Assembly: GCA_021462625.1 (NCBI GenBank)
Contig: JAJNAU010000010.1
Coordinates: forward strand, 1-48,205
DNA: 48,205 nucleotides
From: Shewanella sp.
GTDB lineage: Bacteria; Pseudomonadota; Gammaproteobacteria; Enterobacterales; Shewanellaceae
Direction of reading: 5' to 3'
Of the stretch, positions 36,154 to 45,625 are shown piece by piece (within the stretch, counting starts at the first letter, position 1; each line of letters begins with the position of its first letter). Under the pieces are notes generated by a model. It saw only the letters and a program-made list of their open reading frames with translations. It did not search any database and had not been told where the DNA came from. Position numbers and translations under genes: made by a program.

Positions 36154-36924
36154 ATGAAAGTAATTTACAAATTTTCACTGGTTGCACTGACAGTTGCCAG
36201 TTTGGCCGGTTGTAACCAGGAACAGGCAAAAGTAACGCCAGCGCAGGCTCTCACACCCGACGCTATGCCTCTGACGACTCCTGAGCAGAAGGAGTCATAC
36301 AGCGTTGGCGCCTCTATCGGTGCCTATCTGAGAGAGCGCATCACCGAGCAGGAATCTTTGGGTATGCCGGTTGATCGCAAGCTGATCGTCGAAGGCTTCA
36401 GCAATGGTTTGAACAACAAGCTGCAACTGACCGAAGAAGAGGTGCAGACTGTTTTGCAGAACCTGGATAAGAAGCTGAATGACAAGCGTACGGCACAGTC
36501 TGAAGCACTGGCCAGCAAGATGCGGGAAGAGAGCAAGAAATTCCTGGAAGAGAACGCCAAGAAAGAAGGTGTGAAAACCACTGACTCAGGTCTGCAGTAT
36601 GAAGTGCTGAAGGAAGGTACCGGTGGCAAGCCGCAGGCCACTGACACTGTGGAAGTGAACTATCGCGGCACTCTGATCGATGGCACCGAGTTTGACAGTT
36701 CTTACAAGCGCGGTGAGCCTATTAAGTTCCAGCTCGATCGCGTCATTCCGGGTTGGACTGAAGGCGTACAGCTGATGCCTGTTGGCTCCAAGTACAAGTT
36801 CTTTATTCCATCCGATCTGGCCTACGGTGACCGTGATACCGGCACTATCCCTGCTAACTCAACATTGATATTCGAAGTTGAGTTACTGGGTATCGACAAG
36901 CCAGCTGCAGAACCTAAGAAATAA
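36154..36924 (+). CDS. fkpA: FKBP-type peptidyl-prolyl isomerase FkpA
   Basis: Periplasmic foldase and chaperone. 256 aa from ATG 36154, which has GAGGAAG upstream; the track start at 36133 is seven codons too long. Lipobox LAGC suggests membrane attachment, unlike the soluble E. coli enzyme. The N-terminal helical dimerisation domain (about 45-135) is followed by the FKBP domain: VEVNYRGTLIDGTEFDSSYKRG, VIPGWTEGVQLMPVGSKY and IPANSTLIFEVELL. Confidence 0.94.
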   Translation: MKVIYKFSLVALTVASLAGCNQEQAKVTPAQALTPDAMPLTTPEQKESYSVGASIGAYLRERITEQESLGMPVDRKLIVEGFSNGLNNKLQLTEEEVQTVLQNLDKKLNDKRTAQSEALASKMREESKKFLEENAKKEGVKTTDSGLQYEVLKEGTGGKPQATDTVEVNYRGTLIDGTEFDSSYKRGEPIKFQLDRVIPGWTEGVQLMPVGSKYKFFIPSDLAYGDRDTGTIPANSTLIFEVELLGIDKPAAEPKK

Positions 36925-36942
36925 TCTGCGAGCAAGCCGAAT

Positions 36943-36968
36943 GAAAAGGGCGCCTGAGGCGCCCTTTT
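36943..36968. terminator. Bidirectional terminator between fkpA and zntB
   Basis: AAAAGGGCGCC-TGA-GGCGCCCTTTT, a strong stem with A and T tails. Confidence 0.93.
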
Positions 36969-36981
36969 CTGATCCTGTGGC

Positions 36982-37953
36982 TTACTTGTGAAGCCACCTG
37001 AAGCGGTACAGCAACCCCAGTTGAATGAAGATAAGCATCAGCAGTCCCAGAGTAAACCAGCCGAAAGCGTGGGGTTCATCAACTCCAGGAATGCCTCCGA
37101 TATTGACCCCGAGCAACCCGGTTAAAAATCCCAGTGGCAGGAAGATAGCGGTGATCAGTGACAGAAAATACAGGCGCTTGTTCAGCTGCTCTGTCATTTG
37201 GTTGGCCAGCTCTTCTTGGGTTACCATGGCGCGATCGCGGATAGAGTCAAGATCTTCTATGACCCTCAGCAGGGTATTGTAGTTTTCCCGCATATGGATT
37301 TTCTCTCCCACTGTCATCATACTCGGCGTGTTGATGACATTGAAGAAGGCTTCTTTCTGGGGAGCCAGATAACGGCGAATGGCAATTAGTTGACGCCTGA
37401 GCTCCGCCAGTTCAGCTCGGGGTGAGCCCGAATTAGCCAGTAATACCAGTTCTTCCAGATCGGCCAGTTTATCCTCCAGCTCTATCACCATATCCACCTT
37501 ACGCAGTGTCAGGCGGTGGCACAGTTCCAGAATAAATGAGCCCGGTGTGGTTGGCCCTTTGTTGAGCAGCAGATGTTCGGCCAGCTCGCCGATAGACTTC
37601 ACTTTACGGTCGCTGGAGGTGATGATCCGCCCGGTATCGGCATACAGGCGCACAGCTACCATATCTTCTGGCCCACTTTCGGGATTGAGATTGATACCCC
37701 TTAACGTCATCAGAATGCGCTCGGTGGTGGCTTCGACCTTGGGACGGGTGTTCGGTGCCAGCAGGGTCTGGGTGTCGGTCAGTGACAAGCCAGCCTGCTT
37801 CAGCCACCTTTGTGCATCGGGATTGCGGTAGTTCATATGCAGCCAGAGAATGCCCTGATCTGGCTGCCATTGCTGCAGTTCAATCTGACTCAGTTCTTTG
37901 GTCTCCCCTGTTTTAGGGTTAATTAACAGGTTGAAAACAAAGGCTTTTGACAT
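36982..37953 (-). CDS. zntB: ZntB-type CorA-family zinc/divalent cation transporter
   Basis: 323 aa. A large cytoplasmic N-terminal domain and two C-terminal membrane helices with the selectivity loop GVNIGGIPG, the ZntB form of the CorA GxN motif. The C-terminus RFRWLHK is typical. Pentameric channel-like transporter for zinc. Confidence 0.9.
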   Translation of the reverse strand: MSKAFVFNLLINPKTGETKELSQIELQQWQPDQGILWLHMNYRNPDAQRWLKQAGLSLTDTQTLLAPNTRPKVEATTERILMTLRGINLNPESGPEDMVAVRLYADTGRIITSSDRKVKSIGELAEHLLLNKGPTTPGSFILELCHRLTLRKVDMVIELEDKLADLEELVLLANSGSPRAELAELRRQLIAIRRYLAPQKEAFFNVINTPSMMTVGEKIHMRENYNTLLRVIEDLDSIRDRAMVTQEELANQMTEQLNKRLYFLSLITAIFLPLGFLTGLLGVNIGGIPGVDEPHAFGWFTLGLLMLIFIQLGLLYRFRWLHK

Positions 37954-38096
37954 TGGTTGTTCACCGGTTTATGACCTAACTCCAGCTTACCGCTGCCACC
38001 GCCAGCTGCCAAGGGCATATTGCCCGTCAGACATAGGCAGCCTATGTGGATTGGGGTAGAATAACCACCCCGTTTAAATAGTAAAAAGAGTTCCCA

Positions 38097-38468
38097 ATGG
38101 ATTACGAATTTCGTCGTAACTTGCTCGATGGATCGGTATTGGCGCTATTCAGTATGGGTCATGAAGCTCTGGGACGTTGGTTGTCCGAAGAGCTGGGGGA
38201 GGATAAATCCAAATTGGTGGCTGTACTGCAGGCCATTGCTGAGTTGCAGGCGGGTGAGCTGGAGCAATTTCAGCTGGAGGGGCGTGATCTTACGCTGGTT
38301 CTGGATAACGAGCAGGCAGTGGTGATAGCGAATGTCCTGGGCTTTGGGCTGGAGCATGAACTGCAGGAGTCCATGAGCCTCTATGACGCCGAGTCTGTAT
38401 CTGCCTGTGGGCTGGAAGACTTTCAGCAAGTGCTGGAGAGCTGGCAGGCGTTTTGGGGCGAGTCCTGA
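38097..38468 (+). CDS. yacL: YacL family protein (UPF0231)
   Basis: 123 aa (E. coli YacL 120 aa). Matches MDYEFxRxxxxxxxxxxSMGHE at the start and YDAESVSACGLEDFQQVLESW at the end. Acidic and soluble; function unknown. Confidence 0.92.
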   Translation: MDYEFRRNLLDGSVLALFSMGHEALGRWLSEELGEDKSKLVAVLQAIAELQAGELEQFQLEGRDLTLVLDNEQAVVIANVLGFGLEHELQESMSLYDAESVSACGLEDFQQVLESWQAFWGES

Positions 38469-38472
38469 TATT

Positions 38473-38502
38473 CAAAAAGGCAGCTTTCGGGCTGCCTGTT
38501 AT
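38473..38502 (-). terminator. Terminator of narQP
   Basis: Minus strand GGCAGCCCGAAAGCTGCC followed by TTTTTG, 15 bp past narP. On the plus strand the same stem could also end yacL. Confidence 0.85.
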
Positions 38503-38516
38503 GTACTGAGTCATTG

Positions 38517-39146
38517 TTAATTATTGAGATAGCGAACAGCCATTTCGGTGCGTGACTTGGCATTGGCCTTACGTAACAGATTTTTCACATGCACTTTAAC
38601 CGTGCCTTCGCTGATATGCAGTTCTTCAGAAATGGCTCTGTTACTCAGACCCTCCGCCAGATGTTGGAGGATTTGCAATTCTCTGGGGGTCAGGGCATCA
38701 ATCCAGCTGGCCTGATCCGGCGTTGCTTTCAAATTGTATAGGTACTCGACTACCTCATTGCTGATAACTCTGTGTCCCTGCATGGCTTGTTTGAGTTGTT
38801 CAAGCAATAGATCCGGTTCCATGTCTTTGAGCAGGTAGCCGTCTGCACCGGCCTTCATCAATCTGACAACATCCTGTTTTGCATCTGACACGGTGAGGAT
38901 CACCACTCTGGCGGTGATGCTCTCCTGCCTCAACGCTGTTAGGGTATCCAAGCCTGACATGCCTTTCATGTTTAGATCAAGCAACACGATATCCGGTTCA
39001 TCATTGGCCACCGCTGCCAGCGCATCCAAGCCTGTGCCCGCTTCTCCAAACAGGGTGAAATCTTCATCAGAGGCGATCAGCTGACAGATTCCGCGTCTCA
39101 GCAGGGGGTGGTCGTCAACAACCAATACGGAATATGGCTTACTCAT
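38517..39146 (-). CDS. narP: Nitrate/nitrite response regulator NarP
   Basis: 209 aa from ATG 39146 (MSKPYSVLVVDDHPLL), with AGGAG upstream; the track start at 39203 lies inside narQ. Receiver domain with DDH, phospho-acceptor in IVLLDLNMKGMSG, conserved T in ILTVSD and K in YLLKD, followed by a LuxR-type helix-turn-helix (LTPRELQILQHLAEGLSNRAI). It would activate anaerobic respiration genes, of which nrfA is the neighbour. Its start overlaps the end of narQ by eight bases. Confidence 0.93.
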   Translation of the reverse strand: MSKPYSVLVVDDHPLLRRGICQLIASDEDFTLFGEAGTGLDALAAVANDEPDIVLLDLNMKGMSGLDTLTALRQESITARVVILTVSDAKQDVVRLMKAGADGYLLKDMEPDLLLEQLKQAMQGHRVISNEVVEYLYNLKATPDQASWIDALTPRELQILQHLAEGLSNRAISEELHISEGTVKVHVKNLLRKANAKSRTEMAVRYLNN

Positions 39147-40845
39147 ATTGCGAAGTCTCCTGGGGTGGGAAACAAAGATCGACGGTGGTTCCGCCTTCGG
39201 CATTGCCGGCGAATTCTACCACACCCGCAAGCTTGCTCGCACGCTCGTGCATGATACTTATACCAAAGTGTTGATCTCTTTCCTTTATATGATCCAGGCC
39301 AATACCATTGTCGCAGATGCGTATATGCAGCATGCCATCATTTTCCAGTTGGCACTGGATATTGATTTGGCTGGCGTTAGCATGCTTGATGGCATTGAGT
39401 GTGGCTTCCCGGATCAGCTGCAGAATATGGATATGCTGATTGGCACTCAGCAGTGTTCCCGGCAGTTTGTAATCCAGGGTAATGATCACTTCTGTTTTAG
39501 CCCGTAGCTGATCCAGCATGGCTTCAATTGCCCGGCGCAGGTTGGGCTCTTTGGTGGTCAGGCGGAACGTGGACAACAGCTCCCTGAGCTGGGCATAGGC
39601 AGTGTTGATACCCTCGTTGATTTCATTCATCTGCTGCTTTACCCGGGCATTAGCGTTTGCTTTTTCCAAAGATTTGCGCAGTAGACTGATTTGGATCTTC
39701 AGGAAAGACAATAACTGCCCCAGTGAGTCGTGCAGCTCGCGGGCGATAATGCCGCGTTCTTCCATGAGCGCCAGTTGTTGACGCTGCTCGCCACTGTTGT
39801 GAATAACAATGGAGCGCGCCAGCATCATGGCGTAGTTGAGCAGCAGCAGTTGATTGGGCGTTTCGTCGGTGATGACATCAAGGTATCCCAGCTCTGACTC
39901 ATCGCATTTCAGCACAAATCTGGCGCTGGGTAACGAGCTTGCCGGCCAGCCTTGGGGATCGGTGATTTCATCGGTATCATCTTCATTCCCCAACAGCAGG
40001 CGGATATGTGTGAGTTGTTGATTTTTCCTCAACTTTTCCAGCAAATGCCCCAGTAACTGCCGATCCAGTGGCCGGGTATGCAGCAGCATCAGACTGTCGT
40101 ACAGCAGGGTCAGCTCAAGATGCGCCTGAGTCAGCGCTCGGGTTTTGTCCTCGACCTGAGACTCCAGATTGCGGTACAAGGAGGACAGTTCTCTGGCGGT
40201 ACTTTGCAAGGCATCGTTCAGCGCCGTCAGTTCAACATAGTTGGTCTTGGGCATTTCAAGCTCAAATTGTCCTTTCGAGATACTCTCGGCCGATACCATC
40301 ATCTGTTGCAGTGGGATAACCACCCGCTTGCGGGTATAGCGAACCGCAAAAAAGGCGATAAGCAACATCAGCCCAAGCCCCAGCAACTGACTGATGGCCA
40401 GCACCTTGAGCTTGAACTCGGCATGGTGCTCCATTTCCAGTACCAGCAGATCTATGGTGTCGACAAAGTCTTTCAGGGAGGTGGCATAGCTGCGGGAGTT
40501 TTCCTGCTGGATAAACTGTTTCATGGTTTGCCACTTGTCCACCACCAGGCTGTACTGGGCGCCCAGTGCTGCCGGAGCGGCCCAGGATACGGCGTGTTTG
40601 AGATCGTCTGAATACAGGGTGTTTTCAAATTGCCGGATTTTGTTTTCCGCTTCTTTACTGCCTGAGTCGGCAAAAAATATCAGGCGATAGCTTTGCATAC
40701 GCAGGGAGCCGGAGGCGTTGATCGCCCGGCTGTCTTCCAGGCTGTAGAACAAATTTCCCAAAGCAAAGGTGGCCAATCCACTGGACAGTAAAATCAGTAC
40801 CAACATTACCCCTAAAATTGTAGAGGTGAGACTGGCTTGTTTCAT
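39139..40845 (-). CDS. narQ: Nitrate/nitrite sensor histidine kinase NarQ
   Basis: 568 aa. Two membrane helices flank a four-helix periplasmic sensor that contains the nitrate-binding P-box NASGSLRMQSYRL at residue 43 onward. A HAMP segment, a GAF-like region, the H-box ARELHDSLGQLLSFLK and an HATPase_c domain (EATLNAIKHANA, CDNGIGL) follow. The kinase looks fully intact, in contrast to the decayed nrfA next door. Divergent from nrfA; cotranscribed with narP. Confidence 0.94.
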   Translation of the reverse strand: MKQASLTSTILGVMLVLILLSSGLATFALGNLFYSLEDSRAINASGSLRMQSYRLIFFADSGSKEAENKIRQFENTLYSDDLKHAVSWAAPAALGAQYSLVVDKWQTMKQFIQQENSRSYATSLKDFVDTIDLLVLEMEHHAEFKLKVLAISQLLGLGLMLLIAFFAVRYTRKRVVIPLQQMMVSAESISKGQFELEMPKTNYVELTALNDALQSTARELSSLYRNLESQVEDKTRALTQAHLELTLLYDSLMLLHTRPLDRQLLGHLLEKLRKNQQLTHIRLLLGNEDDTDEITDPQGWPASSLPSARFVLKCDESELGYLDVITDETPNQLLLLNYAMMLARSIVIHNSGEQRQQLALMEERGIIARELHDSLGQLLSFLKIQISLLRKSLEKANANARVKQQMNEINEGINTAYAQLRELLSTFRLTTKEPNLRRAIEAMLDQLRAKTEVIITLDYKLPGTLLSANQHIHILQLIREATLNAIKHANASQINIQCQLENDGMLHIRICDNGIGLDHIKERDQHFGISIMHERASKLAGVVEFAGNAEGGTTVDLCFPPQETSQYE

Positions 40846-40989
40846 GATGATTCCCGGTCAAATCAGGTGGCTTCCGGCTGTCTTTTTTAACACTTGTTGT
40901 ATTAGTAAGTGCTTTATCCTGAATAAAAAAGTTGAAAATGCGATCTAAATCTTGCGTGTTTGTTAATCTAACGCAAGCTTCAATTCTGA

Positions 40990-41005
40990 TACCTATATAG
41001 GGGTA
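40990..41005. promoter_or_regulatory. NarP/NarL-type 7-2-7 operator
   Basis: TACCTATATAGGGGTA fits the published heptamer pair TACYYMT-N2-AKRRGTA at every position. It is about 85 bp upstream of the nrfA start and 145 bp from narQ. NarP binds preferentially to this 7-2-7 spacing. Also nearby are CTTGCGT...ACGCAAG inverted arms (about 40953-40979) of unknown meaning. Confidence 0.8.
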
Positions 41006-41088
41006 TATTCATGTTTTTTAACTGTTTATAACTTTACCTTCAGAATGAGTGGGTTGCACAGCACTACCTGCATAAAGATGGAGATAAG

Positions 41089-42487
41089 ATGATGAAAGCG
41101 ATAACTGGAAAATCCTTTGCCCTGAGCGCATCGGTTGCCGCCAGCTTTATGGCAGCGGGCGTAATGGCCAGCGATAAGACTGAGCCACGTAACGAAGTTT
41201 ACAAAGACAAATTCAAAGATCAATATGCTAGCTGGCATGCGACCAGTGAAAGTAGCGAATTAATCGATCTACTGGCAGAAGACCCTAATCTGGTAATTCT
41301 GTGGGCTGGCTATGGCCTTGCCAAAGATTACAACAAGGCCCGGGGGCATATTTATGCAGTGGCCGACGTGCGCAACACTCTACGTACTGGTGCGCCTATG
41401 AGCGACACCGATGGTCCAATGCCAATGGCGTGCTGGAGCTGTAAGAGCCCTGGCGTTCCTCGTCTGATTGAAGATAAAGGTGAAGCCAGTTACTTCGATG
41501 GCAAGATAGGCAGCGGCAGTGCTGAAATTGTAAACAGTATCGGTTGCTCTGACGGCTATGAAAAAGGCTCACCAACGCTGCGTATTTCCCGTCCATTCGC
41601 CGAGCGTGCGCTGGAAGCCATCGACATGCCGTTCGACAAGGCCTCACTTAAAGATAAGCAGTCCATGGTATGTGCCCAGTGTCACGTGGAGTACTACTTC
41701 GAGAAAGGCGAAGGCCGTAAAGGCTGGGTGAAGTTCCCTTGGGATAAAGGCGTTACCGTAGAAGATATGGAAGCCTACTATGATGCACTGGACTTTGCTG
41801 ACCGGACTCATGCGCGCTCCAATACGCCTATGTTGAAAGCACAGCACCCTGGCGATGAAACCTGGATGCAGGGTGTACACGGTAAGAACAATGTAAGCTG
41901 TACTGATTGCCACATGCCACGTGTGACCAATGAGAAGGGCCGCAAGTTTACCGACCACAAAGTGGGTAACCCATTTGATCGCTTTGATGAAACCTGTGAC
42001 ACCTGCCATACCCAGGACAAAGAGTTCGTCATGTCCATCACCAAAGAGCGTCAGCAGAAGGTGAAATCACTGACCTTACTACTGAGCAGCAACTGGCTAA
42101 GGCTCACTTTGAAGCCGCCAAGGCCTGGTAAGTCGGTGCAACTGAAACGAAATGGCATCAATCCTCAAGGACATCCGTCACGCTCAATGGTGCTGTGACT
42201 ATGCGATTGCCTCTCACTGTGTGGCGGCTCACACTCCTGAAAAAGCACTGCGTATTCTGGGTACTTCTGTAGACAAGTCTGCCGATGCCCGTGTGAAACT
42301 GGCTCAGGTACTGGCCAAACACGGTGTGACTGAGCCGGTTGTGGTTCTGGACATCTCTACCAAGGCCAAGGCTCTGTAGGTGCTGGGTATGGATATGGAC
42401 AAGATGAATGCTGACAAGCAGAAGTTCCTCAAAGAGATCACGCCAAAGTGGGATGAGGAAGCCAAGAAGCGTGAAGCAACCTGCTGA
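41089..42487 (+). pseudogene. nrfA: Decayed cytochrome c nitrite reductase NrfA
   Basis: NrfA is the pentaheme periplasmic enzyme reducing nitrite to ammonium. The sequence follows Shewanella NrfA with an intact signal peptide, active-site heme motif CWSCK (115-119), CAQCH (195), CTDCH (271) and CDTCH (293). The second heme motif, CSDCH in the family, is CSDGY here (41545-41559). Frame changes near 42080 and again near 42150, and stops at TAA 42129-42131 and TAG 42377-42379, break the C-terminal third. The remaining family tail ([10 protein letters not shown], then [10 protein letters not shown] and [13 protein letters not shown]) runs to TGA at 42487. In the track it is split into 41089-42198 and 42152-42379. 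Nitrite reduction by this gene is lost. Confidence 0.93.
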
Positions 42488-42491
42488 TCTC

Positions 42492-42510
42492 ATAGGGTCA
42501 ACAGACCCTA
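42492..42510. repeat. Shortened M3-family palindrome
   Basis: TAGGGTCAACAGACCCTAG: the GGTC...GACC ends of the M3 family with the interior mostly deleted, directly after the nrfA pseudogene stop. Confidence 0.6.
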
Positions 42511-42562
42511 GTGTAAAGAGCTGATACCCCCCAGTTTGCAGTTCCCCTGCAAGTTATCAGAG

Positions 42563-42595
42563 CAGCCCCCCGCCCAAGTGCAGGGGCTTTTTTTG
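42563..42595 (+). terminator. Terminator after nrfA
   Basis: AGCCCC...GGGGCT stem with a loop of about 13 bases followed by TTTTTTT. A clear rho-independent signal retained after the dead gene. Confidence 0.8.
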
Positions 42596-42989
42596 GAAGG
42601 GATACCTCTGAGGAGGCATTGTTACTCGGCAGTTAATCGATTGCAGTGGATTATCATACCAAGGCATTGAACACACTTTAGTGTTGGCCCTACCAGAGTT
42701 GGTGGGGTTAACACTATTAAGTAAATTTGTATGATCGATTTTATGATATCTATTGATATTAATTTTTAATGAGTGGTTGCGGCGTGCGAATCCATGCAAT
42801 GAGTTGGTAAATGTCGATTAATCTTCTTTGCTTGAGCGCCTATCTGGTTGTTTTCACTTTGTTTGAAGCATATTTAAAAGGTGTTTCCGGTGGTGTGTCG
42901 CTTGTTTTTCAATCTAGTTGATGTGACAATAGTTAGAGTTGAAATTATTATTGTTGTAATTAAATTAATAGTAGAAAGGAAGCGTTCGC
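42596..42989. promoter_or_regulatory. Upstream region of the ablA operon
   Basis: About 390 bp without a gene, AT-rich toward the 3' end. It should hold the operon promoter. TAATTAAATTA at about 42957-42967, a palindrome with one central base, lies close to the start and is of a type MarR proteins can bind. ACAATA and TATTGT arms frame it upstream. No assignment is proven. Confidence 0.35.
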
Positions 42990-44183
42990 ATGTCTCAGTT
43001 GTCTTTGAAAGAGAAGCATTTTTCACCCGATATTCCCCTGACGCTGGTATCTGATTGTTCACCGAAGGATTTTAAAGATTATCAGGCGTTGATGGCATTC
43101 GATGTGGCCAATACGCCCTGGCGTGAAACCTTGGCTCGCTCCTTTAAGACCGATAAACAGTTAGCGCGGGTATTCAGTAATATCAATCCCGTTGATGATG
43201 AGGTTTATCAGGTCATTGCCGCTCGTATCACACCTTACATAGCCCAACTGATGGATCAGGAAGATCCTGCCTGTCCTATCCGATTACAGTATGTCCCTGA
43301 GCAGGATGAAATGGATGTTGCTCCCCATGAGTTGGGTGATCAGCTGGCTGAAGATGACATGATGCCAGCGGGGACCTCCATCGTGCACAGATACCCAAAC
43401 CGGGTACTGTTTCTGGTGCATAACATCTGCGGAGCTTACTGTCGACACTGTACCCGCAAACGCATGGTTTCAGATCCGTTGAATGTTATTTCAATGGATA
43501 GAATTCGACAGTCGGTGGCGTACTTACAGGCACATCCTGAAATTGAAGATGTACTCCTGTCCGGCGGTGATCCTTTGCTTCTGACTGACGACCGACTGGA
43601 TACTATTTTATCCATGATTCGGGAGGCTAGGCCGGATTTGAAAATCCTGCGCATCGGTAGTCGCTTGCCAACTCAATTGCCAACGCGTATCACTCCAGAG
43701 TTATGTCGGGTGCTGGTCAAAAATCGGGTGACCTTGCTCAATACTCAGGTTAATCATCCGAAAGAGATAACATCGTTATTTATCAAACACATGACTATGC
43801 TGCGTAACAGCGGAATTATGCTAGGAAATCAAAGTGTGTTGATCAAAGGGGTCAACGATGATGTTGATGTGATGCGGGAGCTGGTGATGTCGCTTATCTC
43901 CAATGGCATCAGACCTTATTATGTGTATTCCATGGACCCTGCCCCAGGTAACAGTAAGTTTCAGGTTAGTTATGATCGCATGTTGGAGATCTATCATGGG
44001 ATCAGAGGCTGGGTATCAGGCCCTGCTATTCCGACCTTTATCGTAGACGGTATCGGTGGCCTTGGAAAAATGCCGGTACAGCCAGAATATGTCCGCAAGG
44101 AAACCAAGGAAGGGGAAACGCGCCTGATGGCGACAAATTTTGAGGGGCGCAGTGCCGACGTATCCTTCCTGCTTGGCAGTTAA
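42990..44183 (+). CDS. ablA: Lysine 2,3-aminomutase (KamA/AblA type)
   Basis: Radical-SAM, PLP-dependent enzyme converting L-alpha-lysine to L-beta-lysine. 397 aa. The iron-sulfur motif CGAYCRHC is present near residue 147, followed by the SAM loop LSGGDPLLL and the PLP lysine in DGIGGLGKMP. The Asp residues that position the lysine side chain in the clostridial enzyme seem to be kept (SMDPAPGN and FIVDG). The PLP loop and the MDPAPGN segment differ from the classical enzyme, so substrate preference should be treated as inferred. ATG has AAGGAAG upstream. Three bases separate it from the symporter gene; with ablB this defines N-epsilon-acetyl-beta-lysine synthesis. Confidence 0.92.
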   Translation: MSQLSLKEKHFSPDIPLTLVSDCSPKDFKDYQALMAFDVANTPWRETLARSFKTDKQLARVFSNINPVDDEVYQVIAARITPYIAQLMDQEDPACPIRLQYVPEQDEMDVAPHELGDQLAEDDMMPAGTSIVHRYPNRVLFLVHNICGAYCRHCTRKRMVSDPLNVISMDRIRQSVAYLQAHPEIEDVLLSGGDPLLLTDDRLDTILSMIREARPDLKILRIGSRLPTQLPTRITPELCRVLVKNRVTLLNTQVNHPKEITSLFIKHMTMLRNSGIMLGNQSVLIKGVNDDVDVMRELVMSLISNGIRPYYVYSMDPAPGNSKFQVSYDRMLEIYHGIRGWVSGPAIPTFIVDGIGGLGKMPVQPEYVRKETKEGETRLMATNFEGRSADVSFLLGS

Positions 44184-44185
44184 TA

Positions 44186-45616
44186 ATGCATCAGTTGGAT
44201 TACGCAATATTTGTTGCCTATCTACTTGGGTTACTTGGGTTTGGTTATTATCACTCTCTAAACCATCGTAACGGCGATGATTACTATTTGGGCGGAAGGG
44301 GGATAAAGGCCCGTCACGTCGGCTTTTCAATTGCGGCTACAGATGTAGGAGGTGGCTTCTCTATCGGGCTTGCCGGGTTGGGATTTTCCTTAGGCTTGGC
44401 AGGCAGCTGGCTGCTGTTTACCGGACTGTTGGGCGCATGGCTGTCTGCAGTAATCTTGATCCCGAAAGTGAAACAACTTGAGGCACAACATGGATTGTTG
44501 ACTTATCCTGATTTGCTCCGTCGCCGTTTTGGTGCGGGTGTCGCGCTAGTTGCAGCAGTCATTTCCTGTGTTGGCTATCTCGGATTTACCGGGGCTCAAA
44601 TGTTAGCCGGTGCAAAGTTGGCGGCTGCGACTTTACTGGCAGAGCCGGCCACAGGTATCTCCAATCTTGATTTGATGTTATGGGTGATCGGTGGTGTTAC
44701 CGTTATCTATACTGTATTTGGTGGTCTTAAGGCAGTGATCTACACCGACAGTGTTCAGTGGTTAGTGCTGTTATTGGGGCTATCGTTGTTTGCAATTCCC
44801 TTTGCGTTGAACGCTGTCGGCGGATGGGTTGGATTGCGCGCCAGCCTGCCTGCTTCGTATTTTTCTTTGTCATCATTAAGTGCCGCAACCGCATTTAATT
44901 GGTTGGTGACCATTACTCCTGTCTGGCTGGTGGCCATGACCTTATACCAACGGATGTTTGCCTGTCGGGATGCGGCTGCGGCGAAACGGGCCTGGTATTT
45001 GGCCGGTGTGCTGGAATACCCCTTGATGGCGTTTAGCGGTGTGGTGCTGGGCATGTGTGCCCGGGTATTGTTGCCGCAAATGGATGCGGAAATGGCGGTA
45101 CCCGCTATGATACGTGATCTGTTGCCTATCGGTATCACCGGGATAGTTATAGCCGCTTATTTTTCGGCAATTATGTCAACGGCAGACAGTTGCCTGATGG
45201 CGGCTTCGTCAAACCTTACTCAGGATGTACTTAACATTTCTCCACATCACCCCAGGGCAGTTCGCTTGTCCATGTTGGTGACAGCATTGTTGGGGGGCGT
45301 TGCCATGATACTTGCGTCAGCTGCTACCCAGGTGCTGGATGCTATTCTTTATGCATACGGCTTTATGGTATCTGGATTGGTGTTACCTACACTTGCTGCA
45401 TTGTATTGGCCTAGAGTTGATAGTTTTACCGCCATGGCTTCAATGCTCTGCGGCGGAGGATGTGCCATTTTGCTGATGACTAACCCGTTGGTATTACCAG
45501 GGCCCATGGCAAATTTGGGGTTGGATATGAGTGTTTATGGATTAATGCTGTCAGGAGGCGTGATGGCTGCCGGTGTTACAGTCGGCCATTGGAAGCGGAA
45601 AGATAAAGCGGTTTAA
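44186..45616 (+). CDS. Sodium:solute symporter (SSS family)
   Basis: 476 aa with about 13 membrane segments in the LeuT-like SSS arrangement. Family markers are YYLGGRGIKARHVGFSIAATDVGGGF near the N-terminus and the sodium-site segment YFSAIMSTADSCLMAASSNLTQD near residue 325. It sits between ablA and ablB, two bases after ablA, so it is probably part of the osmolyte operon, perhaps importing lysine or a related substrate, or the osmolyte itself. This link is inferred from position only. Confidence 0.9.
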   Translation: MHQLDYAIFVAYLLGLLGFGYYHSLNHRNGDDYYLGGRGIKARHVGFSIAATDVGGGFSIGLAGLGFSLGLAGSWLLFTGLLGAWLSAVILIPKVKQLEAQHGLLTYPDLLRRRFGAGVALVAAVISCVGYLGFTGAQMLAGAKLAAATLLAEPATGISNLDLMLWVIGGVTVIYTVFGGLKAVIYTDSVQWLVLLLGLSLFAIPFALNAVGGWVGLRASLPASYFSLSSLSAATAFNWLVTITPVWLVAMTLYQRMFACRDAAAAKRAWYLAGVLEYPLMAFSGVVLGMCARVLLPQMDAEMAVPAMIRDLLPIGITGIVIAAYFSAIMSTADSCLMAASSNLTQDVLNISPHHPRAVRLSMLVTALLGGVAMILASAATQVLDAILYAYGFMVSGLVLPTLAALYWPRVDSFTAMASMLCGGGCAILLMTNPLVLPGPMANLGLDMSVYGLMLSGGVMAAGVTVGHWKRKDKAV

Positions 45617-45625
45617 GGAGTTAGC

